NCBI GenBank assembly: GCA_002393195.1 | Contig: DGIK01000193.1 | Span: 1-22,606 of the forward strand | Direction of reading: 5' to 3' | Length of the DNA: 22,606 nt | From: Bacteroidales bacterium UBA3824 | Lineage (GTDB): Bacteria > Bacteroidota > Bacteroidia > Bacteroidales > UBA3824 | Part shown: piece by piece, positions 7,293 through 15,818 of the stretch | Layout of the letters: every line of letters starts with the position of its first letter | Position numbering within the stretch: the stretch's first letter is position 1 | Made by a program: the position numbers and the translations under genes | Notes under the pieces: generated by a model | The model's input: the letters and a program-made list of their open reading frames with translations, nothing else | Told to the model about the DNA's origin: nothing | Database searches by the model: none

Positions 7293-9773
7293 CTATCCTA
7301 CTGCCTCTGTATCAGGGTCGTTGGCATCTACGCCGTCAGAGATTTCCCTCTTGACAAACTGCTCCGACGTATGTTTTTCGCCAGAGGGTTCGCCGTCCTC
7401 AACATCTTCCGAAACTATTTCAGTAAATTCGATGTCGGGCTTGAAACCAGCATTCTCCTGCTGTTGCTTGGCGATTTCACGCATTTCCTGCTCGGTGTAG
7501 ATTTTCACGATTTTGGGCAGGTCGTCATCCTCGCCGCCTTCAGTCGTCGTGGTGGTAGTTGTTGTGGTGGTAGTAGTTGTTGTCGTTGTGGTAACGGTAG
7601 TTACCATATCATCGTCGTCCTCTACATCGAGAGAAACAGCCGAGCCAAGCGACTCGTCAACATCTTCAATATCAACTACTTCCACCTCGTGAGTAGTTTT
7701 AGTGGAATTTTCGGTGGAAGATTCGTCGGTATCTGTTTTGTCGGATTCGGTGTCGGCAGATTCGGTGTCATAATACTGCGCGAGCATACCCTCATCTTCC
7801 ATATCGTCGGGATCTTCCTCCTTTTCTTCAAATTCAAGCAATTCTTCCTCGGTGTTCAATTCTGCGAGATTGCTCGAAGTGTCGCCCTGTTGGTCGTTGG
7901 AGTAGAATTGCTCCAACGTTTCAACATCAGGGTCGTCAGGTTCGGGAACGTCGTTGTCTGTTTCAGTTTCTAATACAGTTTCCTTTTCAGGTTCGGGTTC
8001 TGCTACTATTTGAATATCCTTTTCAAGTTCTGGTTCCGCTGCAATTTCTGATTCTGATTCAGATTTCTTGGCATCCTCGCCATCATTGTATTCAAGCACA
8101 ACTTTTGAGAATGTGTCGCCTTCCTCATTGAGCGTTACAGTCTTTACAACAGTGGATTTAGTGGTTTGGGTGGTTTCCTCTGTTACTGGGTCGGTGGTCT
8201 GAGTGGTTACTGTGGTAGTAGTTACAGTAACTTTCTGAGGATCACCATCATCACCAACCACTTCTTTGGCGGGTTCTTCCGTCGTGGTTGTTACAGTAAT
8301 TTTCAATGGCGATGCATCAACCTCATCTGTTTTCTCTTTTTCCGTTTCCTCTGTATTATCTGTGATAACTACCTCTGCATTAGCATCCTCCGTGCTCTCC
8401 GTGTCCTCCGTGAGGGTTTCCTCCGTGTTAGAATCCTGGTCATTGGCGTAGAATTGTGCCAAAGTCTCCTGGTCTATTTCATCGGTTTCGGGTTCGGGGA
8501 CAGCTTCGGCGGCATCTTCATTAGTGTAATCCTCAACAACCCTCGTAAAAGTGTCGCCATCATCATTAAGTACAACTGTCTCTGTAACAGTGGTTTTCGT
8601 TGTAGTTGTGGTTACATTTTCCTCGTCGTTGTCGGAATTATTATTATCCTCAAACTGAACAACCGTTTCCTCTGGGTCATTCTCCGTTTCATCCGTAGAA
8701 ACCTCCTCAACAACCTTCTCCGTGCCTTCCGTGTCCTCCGTGAGAGTTTCATCAGTATTAACCTCAACCACTACCCTATCCACATTAGCGTTTTCATCGT
8801 TTTCTACAACGGCAATTTTGGAAATATTGGTATAATCGTCATCGTCGGAAGTTACTGTGGTAGTGGTAGTTGTAGTAGTTGTGGTAGAAATAACCCTCGA
8901 TGTCTCCAAATCAAATGAAATCTCCTTTACGTAATCATCGGCAAACAACTCAAATTGGCTCGACAGCGACCAAACCCTAAACCAAACACGCAAGATGATA
9001 AACAATTGCTGAATCAGGAACATCGCCACGATGCCAAACACCGTTCCCATACCAATCTTGTCGAAAGTCAACTTGTAAAGTATCAACGTCAAAATTGGAA
9101 CTACAAGCAACAATGCGTAAAGGAAATACGTCTTCAAAAAGTTTCTGAAAACGAACTTAGTGGCGTTCCAAATCGCCTTCAATACGCGGCTCGTGCGCTC
9201 CATCTCCATATAGAATTTGGCGTAGTCGCTTATCATCAAAAACAAAACTATCGCGCATCCGAATATGAACGCCGCGATGCCATACGCCCAAAATAGCGGC
9301 GTCTCCGTAACAATTGTATTGAACAACGACAGCACAAACGACGCTATTATAAACAGCACCGCCGCCGTAACTACCATCAACGCTATCATTATAACGTCGC
9401 AGAGCAGGAATCGGAAGAAGTTGACACCCGCACCGGCAAAGAATGTCGATACCGAATAATCTTCCTTGTTGAAGGTGCGGACGATGCCGCCAACAAAGAA
9501 TATCATCACAAGCCAAAATATCAGCACCATATACTTGCCCTGGCTCAGCAACGACTCCAAATTCCACGAGTGAGAGTTGACCAACTCCCTGTACAGCGTG
9601 TAGTCCATCGACTTGGAGACAATACTCGACCCGACAGCCGTATTGAATGAGAAGAAGAACGGCAACGCGAGCGAAAGCCCAAGCAACAGCGTGATGCCAA
9701 ATATCAGAAGTATCATCTTGGGACGGCGCAACGAGTTTTTGAATCCCCGTCCGTATGCTTTTATAATATTCAT
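7293..9773 (-). CDS. Six-span membrane protein with long acidic, Thr-rich repetitive tail
   Basis: The protein has 826 residues. Residues 1-275 contain about six hydrophobic segments: MILLIFGITLLLGLSLALPFF, YMVLIFWLVMIFFVGGIV, a segment around CDVIMIALMVVTAAVLFIIA, FWAYGIAAFIFGCAIVLFLMI, YFLYALLLVVPILTLILY and GIVAMFLIQQLFIILRVW. From about 290 to 745 the sequence is very acidic with long threonine runs, near 295-306 and 725-745. It contains internally duplicated modules: LNDDGDTF/LNEEGDTF, and three copies of a TLxQFYxNDQ-like motif near 436, 618 and 662. The last 80 residues (DLPKIVKIYTEQEMREIAKQQQENAGF) are less biased. I do not recognise the family. It sits 36 bases upstream of the J-like gene and 33 bases after the peptidase gene, so it probably belongs to the same transcription unit. 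The tail looks disordered and may be a docking platform. Confidence 0.85.
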   Translation of the reverse strand: MNIIKAYGRGFKNSLRRPKMILLIFGITLLLGLSLALPFFFSFNTAVGSSIVSKSMDYTLYRELVNSHSWNLESLLSQGKYMVLIFWLVMIFFVGGIVRTFNKEDYSVSTFFAGAGVNFFRFLLCDVIMIALMVVTAAVLFIIASFVLSLFNTIVTETPLFWAYGIAAFIFGCAIVLFLMISDYAKFYMEMERTSRVLKAIWNATKFVFRNFLKTYFLYALLLVVPILTLILYKLTFDKIGMGTVFGIVAMFLIQQLFIILRVWFRVWSLSSQFELFADDYVKEISFDLETSRVISTTTTTTTTTTVTSDDDDYTNISKIAVVENDENANVDRVVVEVNTDETLTEDTEGTEKVVEEVSTDETENDPEETVVQFEDNNNSDNDEENVTTTTTKTTVTETVVLNDDGDTFTRVVEDYTNEDAAEAVPEPETDEIDQETLAQFYANDQDSNTEETLTEDTESTEDANAEVVITDNTEETEKEKTDEVDASPLKITVTTTTEEPAKEVVGDDGDPQKVTVTTTTVTTQTTDPVTEETTQTTKSTVVKTVTLNEEGDTFSKVVLEYNDGEDAKKSESESEIAAEPELEKDIQIVAEPEPEKETVLETETDNDVPEPDDPDVETLEQFYSNDQQGDTSSNLAELNTEEELLEFEEKEEDPDDMEDEGMLAQYYDTESADTESDKTDTDESSTENSTKTTHEVEVVDIEDVDESLGSAVSLDVEDDDDMVTTVTTTTTTTTTTTTTTTTTEGGEDDDLPKIVKIYTEQEMREIAKQQQENAGFKPDIEFTEIVSEDVEDGEPSGEKHTSEQFVKREISDGVDANDPDTEAVG

Positions 9774-9806
9774 CTGCGTATTTAGATTAAGTTGTAGTTC
9801 AATATG

Positions 9807-11801
9807 TTAGGCGAAAAACGCAACGTTCTGGAATATGTTTTCGAGCCAGAATAGGAACTTGACTGCATATTTCCAAATCGGGTTTTGCGTAGATTCGTTG
9901 GTGACGGAATTGTTCACTTGGTCGATGTCGCAAGCCACCTTGTTGTCGGGGTCTATCTGTGCCGATACCACGCGGCTCGTGCCTGTAAGCACAAACTCCT
10001 TGCAACGCTCCTTGCCGCTCCATTTGAGGAGTTGAGTGTTGCCGTTTTCAAAGGTTACAAGCACCTCCACGGGCATCACCATAGTGCCCATCCTCTGCAC
10101 GTATATCGAGGAAACTATCTCCGAAGTGGTGTCCTCGTCCACAAAGAGTTTTTCCAATCCAGTATCAAAAAATCCGTGCTTGGTGTTGTTTTGGCGGCGG
10201 TTCACTATCTTGGTGAGCTTGTAATCGCAGACCTCGTCGGTGCGCAACATCGAATTGAAAAACCAATCCAAATTAGGACCGAGGTCGGGATTGTTCATCT
10301 TGGCGACTTCCTCGTTGATGACGGCTGCAAAATCGCGCCCCGACGGATGCTTAAATTGATATTTGGAGTAATAATTCTTCATAGCATTGTCGAAATTATC
10401 CTCGCCCATCAAGCCTTTCAAGGTCTGCATCATTGTGCTGGTCTTGTCGTAAACCATTGTGCCGTAGGTATATGACGGATATTTCCACGAATAATTGTCG
10501 ATGGTGGAGATGGCGGGATTGTAGCTCTGCGTGTATGACAACCGGTCTTTCTCACTGTCATTAATCTTGACACCAAAGAAATTGACAAGCGAACCCTCGC
10601 CGTAATATTCGTCCATTATCTGACTCTCGTAAAACTGCGTAATGCCCTCGTCGAGCCAAGCCTCCTCAAATTCGTTGGTGGCAACAACAGCCATAAAATA
10701 ATTGTGCACAAACTCGTGAATTACAGAGGATTCCATATACCTTACACCCGACGGCATACACTTGAAAGTTTCCGTAGTGATAAACATAGGATACTCCATA
10801 CTGCCCGCGTCGGAGGCGTAATACGGAACGTCAACCACCGTAATCTGCGGGTAAGGATACTCGCCGACGTGCTTTTCCATATACTCCATCGCATTCTTGA
10901 CGGCGGCGAGGTAACGGTCGGTAAGTCCGCCGTGCTCAGGCATATAGACGAGTTTGATGCCCTTGTTGTTGAAGGTGTCGCTGATGACATTGTAACGCGG
11001 CGAGGCTGTCCACGCAAAGTCAACAACATCGTTTGCGTAAAATTTATATACCTTGGTGCCGTCGCCAACTGTAGCCTCGTAGGTCTCGACGCCGGTGGCG
11101 CCCACCTTGTATTTTTCGGGTACGGTAATTGCAACGTCATACGTGCCAAAATCGGCGTAAAACTCTGAATTATAATGAAATTGATGACAATTCCAACCGC
11201 CCTTGGCGCGTTGCCTCATACCTTTGGGCTCATAAACGCCAATCTTTGGAAACCATTGGGCAACCATAAAATAATCGCCCCTCTCGTAGCCGGTGCGAGA
11301 GATTATCTTGGGAAGTTTGGAGAGGAAATTGATCTGAATCTTCAACTCTTCGCCGGGATTGACGGCCTTGGGAAGGCGCACCGCAAATACGGTTTGGTCG
11401 TCGGCATTGCCATCGTCGGGCTGCACATACCTAATATCTTGCGTAAGTGGCTCACCATCAACGATTACTATCCTATTGATGTCGATGTAGCCCATCTCGC
11501 TCTCGTCGAGGTAGTTGCCGAGGTTGTAACCCGTATTAAACTCGCTCTCCTTGAAATAAGTGCTGCCGGAGTTCTTGAAGGCGTTCAAGTAGGCGTGAAA
11601 CATCAATTCGCGGATGGTGTCGTTTGAAGTGTTTTTCCACGTCAAGACCTCCAAGCCCGAAACCATTTTGGCGTCGGTGTCGAGTTTTGCCTCGATGTTG
11701 TAAGATGCCACCTGAGTGGTTCTCAAAGGCTGATACGCCTCCTGCGCCGTCGTACAGAGCGCGGCGGCGGCTATCAAGGCGGTCAATAATATCTTTTTCA
11801 T
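9807..11801 (-). CDS. Secreted M1-family zinc metallopeptidase
   Basis: The ATG at 11801 is preferred because it gives a clean signal peptide (MKKILLTALIAAAALCTTAQ); an upstream ATG at 11822 would only prepend MDNTSSV. The mature protein is about 645 residues. The N-terminal half is beta-rich, as in M1 peptidases. The zinc site is HEFVH at about 362-366 with a second glutamate in WLDEG at 385, which is the HExxH-x18-E gluzincin spacing. A GSMEYP motif near 333-338 occupies the place of the M1 GAMEN substrate-binding motif. The best-known family members are aminopeptidases; this divergent motif leaves specificity open. The C-terminus is hydrophobic and amphipathic (FLFWLENIFQNVAFF). The gene is 33 bases upstream of the membrane-protein gene and has a weak candidate promoter near 11845-11875. 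Confidence 0.9.
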   Translation of the reverse strand: MKKILLTALIAAAALCTTAQEAYQPLRTTQVASYNIEAKLDTDAKMVSGLEVLTWKNTSNDTIRELMFHAYLNAFKNSGSTYFKESEFNTGYNLGNYLDESEMGYIDINRIVIVDGEPLTQDIRYVQPDDGNADDQTVFAVRLPKAVNPGEELKIQINFLSKLPKIISRTGYERGDYFMVAQWFPKIGVYEPKGMRQRAKGGWNCHQFHYNSEFYADFGTYDVAITVPEKYKVGATGVETYEATVGDGTKVYKFYANDVVDFAWTASPRYNVISDTFNNKGIKLVYMPEHGGLTDRYLAAVKNAMEYMEKHVGEYPYPQITVVDVPYYASDAGSMEYPMFITTETFKCMPSGVRYMESSVIHEFVHNYFMAVVATNEFEEAWLDEGITQFYESQIMDEYYGEGSLVNFFGVKINDSEKDRLSYTQSYNPAISTIDNYSWKYPSYTYGTMVYDKTSTMMQTLKGLMGEDNFDNAMKNYYSKYQFKHPSGRDFAAVINEEVAKMNNPDLGPNLDWFFNSMLRTDEVCDYKLTKIVNRRQNNTKHGFFDTGLEKLFVDEDTTSEIVSSIYVQRMGTMVMPVEVLVTFENGNTQLLKWSGKERCKEFVLTGTSRVVSAQIDPDNKVACDIDQVNNSVTNESTQNPIWKYAVKFLFWLENIFQNVAFFA

Positions 11802-11844
11802 AACCGATGATGTGTTGTCCATAGTTAGGTGAAAATTATTGTGG

Positions 11845-11875
11845 TAAAAATAATGCTTTTATCCAAAACCACAAA
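11845..11875 (-). promoter_or_regulatory. Weak candidate Bacteroidetes promoter for the M1 peptidase gene
   Basis: On the minus strand, TTTG (bases 11872-11875) is followed after 19 bases by TATTTTTA (11845-11852), one mismatch from TAnnTTTG. The region is very A/T-rich, so chance matches are likely. It would place transcription start about 20-40 bases upstream of the peptidase gene. Confidence 0.3.
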
Positions 11876-11920
11876 AATTTTTTTTAACTTTTTTTCAAAT
11901 TTTTATGTCAATTGTTGCCA

Positions 11921-14767
11921 TCAGAACGGCAGTGTAAGCGTAATGCCGCGTTCCCAATCGTCTAACCCATTCTTTTTCAGACCTTTGGCGATGGTGATGC
12001 CCGCCGTGATATTGTAATTGAGCCTCAGCACACAAAAATCTGCCATCAGCTTAATTCCTGCCGAAGCAAAGTCGTAATCATTGTGGAATATCGTACCGTG
12101 AGCCAAGTCGCCGATAATGCCGCCCCTAAAACGCTTGACCCAAATCACACTCGGTATGCCAAAATCGGGATAGCCCAAGGGAAACGAATATTCGGCACTC
12201 ACCCGCGCAAAATTCTGCATCCTCATCGACTCGTAGCCCCGCAGGTCAAACGCCGCGTGGTCAAAGAGATACAGATTGTAATCATTGCCCCTCTGACACT
12301 GCCTTATGACATTGCCGCTCACCGAAAAATAATTTTGCCTGAAAAATCCCGGCACAGTAACCGACGCTGCAGCCGACACCATCGACGCATCGGTATCAGA
12401 CGCAAAAGAATTGCGCACACTCGCCGACGCAGAGAACGACAACGGATTCTTGAAATCCCTGTAAGCCGTCTGACGCGCCCACGAATATGACACCGAGCCG
12501 CTCCATACCGCAAATCCATCGTTAGGAATCTCCTCGTAGTTGACAACAGGCTTGTCCTTGATGTCGTACCAACTAACGCCCACGCCAAAGCTCAAATGCT
12601 GCGAGTACCACAGCCGCGACAGATTGAGCGGCAGCGACACGGAGGCGGAATACAGGTTTTCCTTCCAAGTGATTTTGGCGATGTCATATTTCAACGTCCA
12701 AAAATCTTTAGGCACCATCACATTGCTGCCGCTCTTGCCCAACGACGCACTGAAACTCAACACAGGATAAAACCCCGAATACTGCACCGACATCGCCGTG
12801 CGCCAGGTTTCAAACTCGCTGTCGTAGGTCTCCATAACGCCCACGTCCAAGGTTTCGAGATTGTTGGCAGTGTAGAATGTCGCGCTGTAAATGCCGTCGG
12901 CAGCGTCGGGCATCCATCCAAGGAATCTGAACGGGTCGGAATATTGATGGTATTTCTTTGATTTTGAGAGGATTGTAGTATCAGGCATCTCGGTAGCAAT
13001 CGGATCGAGAGTGGCGGCGGGTTCCTGTTCAAGCAGGGGTTTATAATAATTGAGACCGCTCGGAAGTTTGCTGTCAACTACTTCATCAGCAGCGCAATAC
13101 GCCACATTGTAGCCCTTCTCGGTATAGTTGCTGAAATAAATCTTGTCATCATCAACGAAAACATCCGCAAGTCCGTACTTGACGCTCGTTACCTGCGACG
13201 ATTTGCCGCCGACAGTAGGCACACGGTAAATATTGTCGATGCCGCACACGTCAGACACATAATATAAGGTGTTGCCGTCGGCGGAGGGACACACCTCGGA
13301 GATGTTTTCGGGGGAATAATCGGTAACATCGCTCACATTCATAGTGCCGAGGTCGAGGATACGGATGGAATTTTTGTTGTCATAATTAGAGATAAAAACA
13401 ATCCTATCATCGTCCAAAAACTGCGGACATCTGAAAAATTCCATCGGACGGCTGTAATACGATTTTTTGACCTGCACCTCGTATTCTGAGCCGTTTTTGT
13501 TAATCGTCAACACCACCAACTTGCAGACCCTATTTTCGCTAAAATCCACTGCCACAAGCATATTGCCATCGCCGGAGATAGCCACGGAGCTGTATTTTTG
13601 TTTGTTGGTAACTATCTGACATTGTTTGGTGGCGATGTCGTAAACCGCAATGTCAGAAAAACTGCGCTCCGACCACCTAACGTCCGGCACCTCAGTAGCA
13701 TATACTATGATATTGCCGTCAGAATCCACAGCGTCAGCCTCCGTATGGCCAATCACATCAACGATGCGCCCTTCATGGTCCATCACCACAAGCCGCGCCG
13801 ATTTTGCCATCGACGAATGTACGCACAAAATCCTATCGTCGCCTATCACAACGGGCGAGTAATAGCCAGTATAGAATCGTTTTTTTGTATTGTTGACTAC
13901 TTGATAATCGCGCACTTCAAGCGTCTTGGAACGTTGCGTATAAAAATCCTTCAATTCCGTGAACGTCGTCCTGTAACTCTTGCCAAGCCGCTCGCCGGTA
14001 TAATAATTGAATCCGCATCCAAAAGCATAGGGCCAAAATGCGTACCACGACTGACGGCGCGCCACCTTACTGAAAACATCCGCACCAAACCGCCTCTTAG
14101 CACCCGTAACCATCATATAACCAAACGGATAATGATTGGGAATCATATCGCGGTACGAGCGGTGAATCATCTTGTCGTAAGGGTACAGCCGCCCGCGCTC
14201 CTGCAAAATCGCCGAAATTGGACGGTCGAAATTTGCCACTCGTCCCCTACCCTGACTCGACAAAACCGTCTCCGCATACACAGCGTCGCCCTCATAAAAC
14301 CACTGCGGCACAGAGTACATCATCGCGCTCCATCCCATATAGCCAAACACATTGTGCGCAAACCGAATAAAGCCCTGGTCAAACATATTGTACTGCACAA
14401 TATGCCTGTATTCGTGAGTCAACAGTGTTTGAAACCACTCCGCCGAGCCAAGCTCTGTGCCGTCCATCGGGCGTGTATAAAGCACCATCTTGTAAGGCGA
14501 CAGCGTGGTGTAGCCGTTGGAAGTGTTGGACGGTGCCGACACCAATATTGGAAAACGTCTCGGCTTCACGCCCACATTGGCGGTATCAGCAGACATCACA
14601 CGGTCGATGCTATTGGCAAGCCGCGCCGCGTCAAATCCAAGATAAGACGGGTAAATAAATTTGGCGTTAGGAGTTTTCAACACTCGCCAATCCAACGAAA
14701 ACGGATGCTGCGCCGCCGCACCTACCGACAGCAATGTCAATATTACAAAAATTAATTTTCTACACAT
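11921..14767 (-). CDS. Secreted gluzincin-like/TolB-propeller/outer-membrane-barrel protein
   Basis: The protein has 948 residues with a signal peptide (MCRKLIFVILTLLSVGAAAQ). Residues 25-180 contain HEYRH (118-122) and, 37 residues on, FYEGDAVYAE with a candidate third zinc ligand at E159. This layout resembles peptidase-MA gluzincins. Residues 290-600 hold repeated beta-propeller blades of TolB/WD40 type (VMDHEGRIVDV, VAISGDGNMLVAV, DDDRIVFISNYDN, CPSADGNTLYYVSD). From about 640 to the end come alternating beta strands, finishing with GITLTLPF. A terminal phenylalanine is typical of BAM-inserted outer-membrane beta-barrels. So a periplasmic or surface peptidase-like domain and propeller appear anchored to a barrel. 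The gene ends 98 bases before the M1 peptidase gene, on the same strand. Proteolytic activity is plausible but unproven. Confidence 0.85.
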   Translation of the reverse strand: MCRKLIFVILTLLSVGAAAQHPFSLDWRVLKTPNAKFIYPSYLGFDAARLANSIDRVMSADTANVGVKPRRFPILVSAPSNTSNGYTTLSPYKMVLYTRPMDGTELGSAEWFQTLLTHEYRHIVQYNMFDQGFIRFAHNVFGYMGWSAMMYSVPQWFYEGDAVYAETVLSSQGRGRVANFDRPISAILQERGRLYPYDKMIHRSYRDMIPNHYPFGYMMVTGAKRRFGADVFSKVARRQSWYAFWPYAFGCGFNYYTGERLGKSYRTTFTELKDFYTQRSKTLEVRDYQVVNNTKKRFYTGYYSPVVIGDDRILCVHSSMAKSARLVVMDHEGRIVDVIGHTEADAVDSDGNIIVYATEVPDVRWSERSFSDIAVYDIATKQCQIVTNKQKYSSVAISGDGNMLVAVDFSENRVCKLVVLTINKNGSEYEVQVKKSYYSRPMEFFRCPQFLDDDRIVFISNYDNKNSIRILDLGTMNVSDVTDYSPENISEVCPSADGNTLYYVSDVCGIDNIYRVPTVGGKSSQVTSVKYGLADVFVDDDKIYFSNYTEKGYNVAYCAADEVVDSKLPSGLNYYKPLLEQEPAATLDPIATEMPDTTILSKSKKYHQYSDPFRFLGWMPDAADGIYSATFYTANNLETLDVGVMETYDSEFETWRTAMSVQYSGFYPVLSFSASLGKSGSNVMVPKDFWTLKYDIAKITWKENLYSASVSLPLNLSRLWYSQHLSFGVGVSWYDIKDKPVVNYEEIPNDGFAVWSGSVSYSWARQTAYRDFKNPLSFSASASVRNSFASDTDASMVSAAASVTVPGFFRQNYFSVSGNVIRQCQRGNDYNLYLFDHAAFDLRGYESMRMQNFARVSAEYSFPLGYPDFGIPSVIWVKRFRGGIIGDLAHGTIFHNDYDFASAGIKLMADFCVLRLNYNITAGITIAKGLKKNGLDDWERGITLTLPF

Positions 14768-14799
14768 TATAATATAGTATCCATTAATTAATATAAAGT

Positions 14800-14963
14800 C
14801 CGCCGACGGCGAATTTTTTTACCACAAATTAAAAGAATGAAAAATAATTAAAAGAATTATTTTATAATCAAATTCAACATCCCCCTTATTATTTTGGAAA
14901 TGTATATTCTTTTCATTTTTGGCAATTCTTTCAATTTTCGTTTTTCCCCGCCGCCGTAGGCGG
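14800..14963. repeat. 164-bp imperfect palindrome between two genes, MITE-like
   Basis: The arms are 14800-14857 and 14906-14963. The outer 12 bases match at 11 of 12 positions in reverse complement (CCGCCGACGGCG against CCGCCTACGGCG). A 14-base unmatched spacer follows on each side, identical in length. Then come 32-base blocks that match at about 24 positions (AAATTAAAAGAAT against AAATTGAAAGAAT). The 48-base centre is A/T-rich. Each outer block is itself a small GC hairpin. No transposase is present. It may be a decayed nonautonomous element or two facing terminator-like structures. Confidence 0.5.
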
Positions 14964-14985
14964 TAGCTTGCAGGATTTTCGGCAA

Positions 14986-15660
14986 CTATTGTTCCCGAAT
15001 AGTGCCGTTGTCAATTCGGAGCGTCCTGTGTGTGAATTGGTTGAAAATATTTTCGTCGTGAGTAGCTACCACCACGCCCGCGCCTTCCTGCGAAAGCGAA
15101 TACAACAGCTCGGCGATATGCAGAGCGGACGCTTCGTCGAGATTGCCCGTAGGCTCGTCGGCGATTATCAATTCGGGCTTGCAGACAATGGCACGCGCAA
15201 TGGCGACGCTCTGTTTTTCGCCGCCGGAGAGCATGTGCGGGAATGTGCCGCTCTTGCCCGGTATGCCCACACGGTCGAGCACCTGAGCGATATATTCCTT
15301 CTTGTCGCACGGCGGCTTGTATCCAAGCGAATCTATCACAAACAGCAGATTGTCTTCAACGGTCTTATTGTCAAATAGTTGGTAATCTTGGAACACAATG
15401 CCCATACGTCGTCTGAGCTTAGAAACCTTGCGGTTTGGCAGACCATTTAGGTCAAAATCGAGCACCCTTGCCTTGCCGCCCGCCAATGGCAAATCGGCGT
15501 ACAAAGTCTTAAACAGCGACGATTTGCCGGTGCCGATAGCCCCTTCAATCGTTACCATCTCGCCCGACCTAATCGAAAAACTAACGTCTTCCAAAATCCT
15601 CGTCCCGCCGCGCTCAATCGCCACGCCGGAATATTCCACCAAAGTAATTATATTTTTCAT
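14986..15660 (-). CDS. ftsE: FtsE-type ABC transporter ATPase
   Basis: The protein has 224 residues, the usual length for FtsE. It has Walker [10 protein letters not shown] (40-48), a Q-loop at Q91 (VFQDYQLF), the ABC signature LSGGEKQ (144-150), Walker B LIIADEP (164-170) with EPTGNLD, and an H-loop histidine at 201 (VATHDE). The [15 protein letters not shown] and EPTGNLD contexts are typical of the FtsE/LolD branch. FtsE works with the membrane protein FtsX to control peptidoglycan hydrolases at the division site. No FtsX gene is in the window, and the gene stands alone downstream of its own promoter, so LolD/MacB-type ATPases remain an alternative. It is divergent from gyrB. Confidence 0.85.
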   Translation of the reverse strand: MKNIITLVEYSGVAIERGGTRILEDVSFSIRSGEMVTIEGAIGTGKSSLFKTLYADLPLAGGKARVLDFDLNGLPNRKVSKLRRRMGIVFQDYQLFDNKTVEDNLLFVIDSLGYKPPCDKKEYIAQVLDRVGIPGKSGTFPHMLSGGEKQSVAIARAIVCKPELIIADEPTGNLDEASALHIAELLYSLSQEGAGVVVATHDENIFNQFTHRTLRIDNGTIREQ

Positions 15661-15688
15661 TTCAAATGCTTACCTATTTATTAAAGTG

Positions 15689-15719
15689 CAAATGTAATAA
15701 AAAATTGCAAAATAAAAAG
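15689..15719 (-). promoter_or_regulatory. Candidate ftsE promoter
   Basis: On the minus strand a full TACATTTG (-7 element, bases 15689-15696) lies 28 bases upstream of the ftsE start codon. The -33 element is poor (CTTT at about 15716-15719). It is back-to-back with the gyrB promoter in the 158-base gap. Confidence 0.5.
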
Positions 15720-15751
15720 AATTTTTGGAAAAAGAAATTTCAAAAAAAACA

Positions 15752-15783
15752 TTTGTTTTTTCCGCAAATAATCATTATCTTTG
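15752..15783 (+). promoter_or_regulatory. Bacteroidetes-type promoter of gyrB
   Basis: TTTG at 15752-15755, a 20-base spacer, then TATCTTTG at 15776-15783 match the sigma-ABfr consensus TTTG/TAnnTTTG. Transcription would start near 15790, leaving a leader of about 30 bases before the ATG at 15819. Confidence 0.7.
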
Positions 15784-15818
15784 TTGCTTGAAACAAAAAT
15801 ACATTTTTGACTAAATAA

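Noticed and set aside
7278..7973. 231-residue plus-strand open frame rich in Phe, Gly and Val
   Set aside because: It is the complement of the acidic Thr-rich tail, where GTN/ACN codon bias keeps the antisense frame open.
13598..14755. 385-residue open frame on plus strand
   Set aside because: It is antisense to the propeller/barrel protein and is Arg/His-rich, as expected of a shadow frame.
14949..14963. GC hairpin near 14951-14963 as an ftsE terminator
   Set aside because: On the minus strand it is not followed by a T run, so it fits better as part of the palindrome.
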